DNA of 18,141 bases from an uncultured Anaerolineae bacterium. Its GTDB lineage: Bacteria; Chloroflexota; Anaerolineae; Anaerolineales; Villigracilaceae. The notes below the pieces were generated by a model. It ran no database searches, was not told the DNA's origin, and was given only the letters and a program-made list of their open reading frames with translations. The DNA is taken from the NCBI GenBank assembly GCA_903882765.1, contig CAIRYE010000205.1, positions 1 to 18,141 of the forward strand, given 5' to 3'. Positions within the stretch are counted from its first letter, which is position 1. Every line of letters starts with the position of its first letter. Shown here in pieces: positions 13,935-18,141 of this stretch. Position numbers and translations under genes: made by a program.

Positions 13935-14933
13935 ATGCCTACTATTCTACAATCTATAGATTCTTATCTTGATGGGGTAAAACTTTCTAGAAGTAAAAAT
14001 ACTTTTGATACCTATAAATATGCCTTGCAATCCTATGTAATGGTATTAGCCGATAACTTAGTTGACGCGGAGGTTGTGGATATCACGGAACTTTCGGAAG
14101 ATACAGTCGCTTGGTTCGCTCTTTGGCTAAAAGACCATTCCCCCGCTACTGAACAACTGTACCTTCAATCTACTATGGGCTTTTTTGAATTTCTGGCGGC
14201 AGAAAGGCTCTCAAACCCAAATTTATCACGCATAAAACTACTAATACGCCAACGATCCAGAAAAGCAGGCAAACGGCTTCCTCAGTTCCCTCGCGAGGAT
14301 ATCGAGAAAATTTTAGACCGTGTCGATCAGGTTAAAACAGTCGATACGACGGTTCTTGCTACGATGGAAGCCTCGGAGATATTGGTTATTCTTCGGGATT
14401 TGCGCGACCGAGCCTTTCTATTTACCTTGGCGGATACTGGACTGCGTGTTCACGAAGCATGTAAACTTCGACGTGGGGATATTGATTGGAACGAAGGAAG
14501 GGCGATTGTTATCGGAAAAGGCAACAAGCAAGCGGTTGTACGGTTTTCTAACCGGGCAATGTTGAAGATTAAGCAATACCTTGCGGCACGAATGCGCTTT
14601 GATGGTTCTTCAGGAAAACCTTTAGGCTCCTTACCCATCTTCTCGCGGCATGATCAAGGCGCGGGATCAGTGCTCAAGGCTATGACTACCATGACGGGCC
14701 GTAACATCGTAAGTGAGTGGGTAAAATTGGCGGTAGGAGAAGTTGAAAACGGCAAGATCACCCCACATTCCTTTCGCCATTATTTTGTTACGACCGTGCT
14801 GCGCAGTTCGGGAAACCTGAAATTAGCCCAAGAGTTAGCACGCCATGCTAACATTGCTGTTACCCAAAGATACGCGCATTTATCGGATGATGAATTGGAT
14901 AAAGGTTATAACGAAATTTTTGATACGAATTAG
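13935..14933 (+). CDS. Tyrosine recombinase (XerC/XerD/integrase family)
   Basis: Site-specific DNA recombinase of 332 aa. The N-terminal SAM-like core-binding domain spans ~1-110 (TILQSIDSYLDGVKLSRSKNTFDTYKYALQ region). The catalytic domain carries the whole active-site set: R171 in DTGLRVHEAC, a beta-hairpin lysine (K195 or K198, GKGNKQ), H278 and R281 in HSFRHYF, H304 in ARHANIAV, and the nucleophile Y313 in TQRYAHL. Compared with XerC/D (~300 aa), extra residues lie between FPREDIEKIL and LRDRAFLF, just before the first catalytic arginine. No excisionase, phage or transposon gene is adjacent, so it may be a cellular Xer-like enzyme or a relic of an integrated element. The stop overlaps the convergent aminotransferase gene by 4 bp. 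Confidence 0.92.
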   Translation: MPTILQSIDSYLDGVKLSRSKNTFDTYKYALQSYVMVLADNLVDAEVVDITELSEDTVAWFALWLKDHSPATEQLYLQSTMGFFEFLAAERLSNPNLSRIKLLIRQRSRKAGKRLPQFPREDIEKILDRVDQVKTVDTTVLATMEASEILVILRDLRDRAFLFTLADTGLRVHEACKLRRGDIDWNEGRAIVIGKGNKQAVVRFSNRAMLKIKQYLAARMRFDGSSGKPLGSLPIFSRHDQGAGSVLKAMTTMTGRNIVSEWVKLAVGEVENGKITPHSFRHYFVTTVLRSSGNLKLAQELARHANIAVTQRYAHLSDDELDKGYNEIFDTN

Positions 14934-15748
14934 ATCCTTTCCGATAAATCAAAAATGTTTCGAAAATATTGATCTTGAATTATTTTTGTAATATCTCCCC
15001 TCCCCTTTCCCTTGAATTCGTATCCAACAATGGTTTTTATCGGCACCACACCCCGCGAGCTGGATGAAATGAACGCCTCAGTCGCGCTTTGCAATTCACC
15101 TATGCGCAAAGAGCGATACTCAATCGGTATCCCCTGCTGCCGTGCTATGGTAAGAATTACCTTCCGTGTGACCCCAGATAATATATTTCTGGCAGCCGTA
15201 ATCAATTTTTGGTCTTTTATGAAATAAACGTTGCTGGTGAACCCTTCCCTGATCAAATTATTCTTTACGATCAAAGATTCGTAAACACCTAACTTCAAAT
15301 TCTCATTTCTCTCATCGTTACTTTTGCTAATGTATGCGGTGGATTTCATTCCGGGTGTTTCGCGTATCACCATCGATAGGTTTACTACGATTCCGTTTTC
15401 GAGATAGTCGGGATCGATCGGTATATACGGTTCGCCGATAAAATAGAGGTCGGTTTCATCAGCTTTTCGAATAGAAACAACGCGAACTTTTATTTCTTCA
15501 TTTCCAACAAATAAGTCTAAATATCGTTTTAGCTTGTTTCTGAGAATTTCATCAAAAAGAACATCCTCGGTTCCGTCGTTCAGTCTCGATAAGTGCTTTT
15601 TAAGTCCGATCACTCTTGATCTATTCTGAAGGGTAATAAAGGTTGTGAACAGCCCCGGATCGAGCGAACGGGTGAACTCATCCATGGATTGATCAAGTTG
15701 AAAACTGGATTTTGTATTTGTAAGATTAAAATTTTGGATTGTTAGCAT
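14930..15748 (-). CDS. Class IV pyridoxal-phosphate aminotransferase, substrate unknown
   Basis: Fold-type IV PLP enzyme, the group that includes branched-chain aminotransferase, D-amino-acid aminotransferase and aminodeoxychorismate lyase; 272 aa. Early motif FTTFITLQNRSRVIGLKKHLSRL (34-56) includes H52 and R55. The PLP lysine is most likely K135 in PGMKSTAYI. E168 and the following GFTSNVYFIKDQKL plus ILSGVTRKVIL form the cofactor-binding part typical of the class. The motif spacing does not clearly pick one substrate. The start ATG has no Shine-Dalgarno; a perfect TATAAT on this strand ends 6 bp upstream, so the message may be leaderless. The gene converges with the recombinase (TAA inside TAG, no terminator) and is divergent from the ABC exporter. 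Confidence 0.85.
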   Translation of the reverse strand: MLTIQNFNLTNTKSSFQLDQSMDEFTRSLDPGLFTTFITLQNRSRVIGLKKHLSRLNDGTEDVLFDEILRNKLKRYLDLFVGNEEIKVRVVSIRKADETDLYFIGEPYIPIDPDYLENGIVVNLSMVIRETPGMKSTAYISKSNDERNENLKLGVYESLIVKNNLIREGFTSNVYFIKDQKLITAARNILSGVTRKVILTIARQQGIPIEYRSLRIGELQSATEAFISSSSRGVVPIKTIVGYEFKGKGRGDITKIIQDQYFRNIFDLSERI

Positions 15749-15754
15749 TAATTG

Positions 15755-15760
15755 ATTATA
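15755..15760 (-). promoter_or_regulatory. Possible -10 box very close to the class IV aminotransferase start
   Basis: On the minus strand a perfect TATAAT occupies the complement of 15755-15760, 6 bp before the ATG at 15748. Transcription from it would begin at about the start codon itself. The -35 position (around 15778-15784) holds only a poor match, which lowers confidence. Confidence 0.35.
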
Positions 15761-15850
15761 ATTTAGGTAATATTGATTGAAGACGATGTATTACGATGAA
15801 AATAACTCAACCCTTCTCACGCCCTAATTAGCGCCAGCACGAATTGCAGC

Positions 15851-15880
15851 TTGTTTATTTATTATCCGCGGTGCTATATC
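15851..15880 (+). promoter_or_regulatory. Possible promoter of the ABC exporter pair
   Basis: TTGTTT at 15851-15856 and TATATC at 15875-15880, spaced 18 bp, with an upstream TG (TGC before TATATC) as in extended -10 promoters. It lies 30 bp before the ATG of the first exporter gene in a divergent spacer. Confidence 0.4.
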
Positions 15881-15910
15881 GTGGATTTTTTTTGTCGAAA
15901 GAATTATTGA

Positions 15911-17761
15911 ATGAATATAAACGAAAAAACGCCAATTTTTGATTTTAGAAATGTCCTGAATAAGAAGAAACTTTCCGGATTATGGTATTTGATGTCCGAC
16001 TACCATTTGCCCTATTTATTAGCGGTCATTACCCTTGCTATTTCTTCCCTGGCAAAAACGGTCACGATGTTTGTGCTGCGTTTTTTTGCCGACGTTATCG
16101 GTGGTGACAAACAATACATCAATAACGATGTAATGTTAACCTTTACCCTGATCTCTGTCGCTTTTGTATTGTTAGCTGGAGTTGAGGGTGGCCTTGCCTT
16201 CCTAAGTGGGAAATATTCCGCATTTACAGCTGAAAACGTTGCTCGTAGAATGCGCAACTTTTTATTCGATCACATTCAACGGCTCAGCTTTTCCTATCAC
16301 AATACAACCTCCACCGGAGAATTAATTGAACGCGTAACCTCTGACCTAGACGCTGTGCGAAGATTTTTTAGCGAACAAGCTATCGGAGTTGGTAGGATCA
16401 TCCTGTTGTTTTTCATCAACTGGATAGCCATTATGAATATCAGTATGAAATTGGCACTCGTATCGGTTGTTTCGATACCGCCGATCTTGTTGATGTCGAT
16501 GTGGTTTTTCAAAAATGTAACAAAGGCGTATGAGACGTATCAGGAGCAGGAAGCAAAATTATCTACCCGCCTGCAGGAAAACTTAAATGGTGTGAGAGTT
16601 GTAAAAGCCTTCGCACGACAAGAATATGAGATAGAAAAATTCGAAGACGAGAACAAGCAAAAATATATTAAGGGCAAATACCTTACTCTAATGCATTCTC
16701 TCTTTTGGCCTCTATCTGATATTGTTTTAGGTCTTCAAATGCTCGGCGGATTTTTGTTTGCCGGCGTTATGGTCATCAACAACGAAATTTCGATCGGTTC
16801 TTACCTGGCTTACGTAGGTTTGGTCGTCTGGTTAATATGGCCAATACGAAATTTGGGTCGTTTGATCGTTCAGACATCAACAGGTCTGGTCTCATATGGT
16901 CGGCTACTTACAATCATTTCTGTAGCGCGCGAGGATTTGGATAGTGGAGATTTTGAATCGAGCGAAAAACTTAGGGGCGAGATCGAATTTAAAGACGTTA
17001 GCTTTCAATATTCCGATGGGGATACGGAAGTGCTTAAAGGGATCAGCTTCAAGGTTCTTCCCGGCCAATCCATCGCGTTAATTGGGTCAACTGGATCGGG
17101 AAAAACAACCTTGGTCAATTTATTGCCGCGCTTCCACGACTACACCGGCGGAAGCATCACGATCGATGGAGTCGAACTGAATCGAATTCCCCGAAAATAT
17201 TTGAGATCGCAAATTGGAATTGTGGAGCAAGAACCTTTCCTCTTCTCTCGCACCATTAAGGAGAACATAACATATGGCGTTGGCAAGATCGTTCCAGATC
17301 ATGAAGTCAAGAAAGCGGCCAAAATTGCCTCGATCCATGATGTGATCCTTGGTTTTACACACGGATACGATACAGTTGTCGGTGAAAAAGGCGTTACGTT
17401 ATCTGGTGGGCAGAAGCAAAGAACCACCATTGCCCGCACGATCCTAAAAAATCCAAAAATATTGATCTTGGATGATTCCACCTCCAGTGTGGATACCGAA
17501 ACGGAAGCCTCCATTCGGGATTCTCTCAATAGCTTGATGAAAGACCGTACAACGTTTATTATCGCGCATCGTATCCAATCTGTGATCAACGCGGACCTTA
17601 TTTTGGTTCTGAAAGATGGCCAAATCGTTCAAAAAGGAACGCACAACGAGTTATTAAAAGACAAGGCTGGTATATACAATCGAATTTTCGAAATTCAGAC
17701 TCGCATCGACGATGAGTTTCGTGAAGAGATATCAACAACAAGCCAAGGATCTTTGGAGTAA
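15911..17761 (+). CDS. ABC exporter half-transporter with degenerate catalytic site
   Basis: Inner-membrane exporter subunit, transmembrane domain fused to an ATPase domain; 616 aa. The type IV exporter membrane domain (~30-330) has six hydrophobic segments and the family signs FDHIQRLSFSYHNTTSTGELIERVTSDLDAV and VVKAFARQEYEIEKF. In the ATPase domain, Walker A is GSTGSGKTT (K398), the signature LSGGQKQR starts at 497, Walker B ends at D521 and the H-loop is H553. The residue after Walker B, normally the catalytic Glu, is D522 (ILDDSTSSVD), as in the non-canonical half of TM287/TM288 and BmrC/D-type heterodimers. The next gene, 1 bp later, encodes the probable partner. The substrate (drug, lipid or peptide) cannot be told. 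The Shine-Dalgarno is weak. Confidence 0.95.
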   Translation: MNINEKTPIFDFRNVLNKKKLSGLWYLMSDYHLPYLLAVITLAISSLAKTVTMFVLRFFADVIGGDKQYINNDVMLTFTLISVAFVLLAGVEGGLAFLSGKYSAFTAENVARRMRNFLFDHIQRLSFSYHNTTSTGELIERVTSDLDAVRRFFSEQAIGVGRIILLFFINWIAIMNISMKLALVSVVSIPPILLMSMWFFKNVTKAYETYQEQEAKLSTRLQENLNGVRVVKAFARQEYEIEKFEDENKQKYIKGKYLTLMHSLFWPLSDIVLGLQMLGGFLFAGVMVINNEISIGSYLAYVGLVVWLIWPIRNLGRLIVQTSTGLVSYGRLLTIISVAREDLDSGDFESSEKLRGEIEFKDVSFQYSDGDTEVLKGISFKVLPGQSIALIGSTGSGKTTLVNLLPRFHDYTGGSITIDGVELNRIPRKYLRSQIGIVEQEPFLFSRTIKENITYGVGKIVPDHEVKKAAKIASIHDVILGFTHGYDTVVGEKGVTLSGGQKQRTTIARTILKNPKILILDDSTSSVDTETEASIRDSLNSLMKDRTTFIIAHRIQSVINADLILVLKDGQIVQKGTHNELLKDKAGIYNRIFEIQTRIDDEFREEISTTSQGSLE

Positions 17762-17762
17762 T

Positions 17763-18141
17763 ATGTCAGACGAATTAATCGCAATCGAAGAAGAAGATGA
17801 AACCAGTAAACTAACCTCTGAGATTTTTTCCCGAATTCTCGAGTTACTCAAACCTCATTGGAAAGGCGTTCTAGGTTTCATTCTAACCATAGCTGTTGTC
17901 TCAGCTCTTGATTCTCTTTTTACCTATATCAATAAGGGAATGATCGACGACGGCATGATGAAGAAGGATGTTTCAACCTTGTATAGGCTTGCCATAAATT
18001 ATGGGGTTCTGTTAGTAATTCAATCCGGGCTGGTTTTCGCGTTTATTTATTTGGCGGGTGTTTTGGGCGAGAGTTTGCAATATGATCTCAGAAAAAAAAT
18101 GTTTGCTCATCTGCAAGAACTATCCTTATCATTCTATTCAC
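17763..18141 (+). CDS. Second ABC exporter half-transporter, 3' end outside the window
   Basis: Only the first 126 codons are present. After an acidic N-terminal tail (MSDELIAIEEEDETSKL) comes LELLKPHWKGVLGFILTIAVV, the usual entry into the first transmembrane helix of type IV exporters, then a second hydrophobic segment and the coupling-helix region ESLQYDLRKKMFAHLQELSLSFYS, which aligns with the same region of the upstream gene (LFDHIQRLSFSYHN). GGAG at 17755-17758 lies 4 bp before the ATG, inside the end of the first exporter gene. It is the expected consensus-site partner of a heterodimer; its Walker motifs lie beyond the right edge, so this is not verified. Confidence 0.88.
   Translation, partial: MSDELIAIEEEDETSKLTSEIFSRILELLKPHWKGVLGFILTIAVVSALDSLFTYINKGMIDDGMMKKDVSTLYRLAINYGVLLVIQSGLVFAFIYLAGVLGESLQYDLRKKMFAHLQELSLSFYS

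Overview
The window reads as ordinary chromosomal DNA from a moderately AT-rich bacterium. It is almost fully coding: 18 complete genes and one cut by the right edge, with no rRNA, tRNA, CRISPR array or insertion sequence. The gene mix (TrmFO, HflX, an oligoendopeptidase F-like peptidase, a heme lipoprotein with a planctomycete-type c domain, Mn-type superoxide dismutase, a haemolysin-III protein) would fit Chloroflexota (Anaerolineae-like). That placement is inference and low confidence. Mn-SOD and a CxxCH lipoprotein suggest a respiratory or at least oxygen-exposed lifestyle.

Layout. (1) 1-2484, plus strand: superoxide dismutase; ribosomal protein L32 with a near-consensus promoter and a strong terminator; then fabD and a mono-heme lipoprotein. 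These end at a perfect 32-bp palindromic terminator shared with the opposite strand. (2) 2483-8119, minus strand: a tightly packed five-gene run transcribed trmFO -> glutaminyl-cyclase-like M28 lipoprotein -> hflX -> 73-aa membrane protein -> M3 peptidase, with overlaps or 1-21 bp gaps. (3) 8144-13104, plus strand: from a clear promoter, a soluble histidine kinase, an OmpR/PhoB-type regulator, a class I aminotransferase, prephenate dehydratase (phenylalanine biosynthesis) and a seven-helix HlyIII/PAQR protein. Junctions are 11 bp, 19 bp, ATGA and TTGA, so this looks like one operon. (4) 13156-13693: a single CBS-pair gene with its own promoter and terminator. (5) 13694-15748: an AT-rich spacer, a lone tyrosine recombinase, and a convergent class IV aminotransferase overlapping it by 4 bp at the stop codons. 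(6) 15851-18141: two adjacent ABC exporter genes, the first with an Asp in place of the catalytic Glu, so a TM287/TM288-type asymmetric heterodimer is likely. The second gene is incomplete.

I found no clearly new multi-gene system. The parts most worth a second look are the phenylalanine operon led by a cytoplasmic two-component pair whose kinase seems to carry a degenerate receiver domain, the animal-type glutaminyl-cyclase homologue predicted to be a lipoprotein, the lone recombinase, and the rpmF terminator that leaves no room for a separate fabD promoter.
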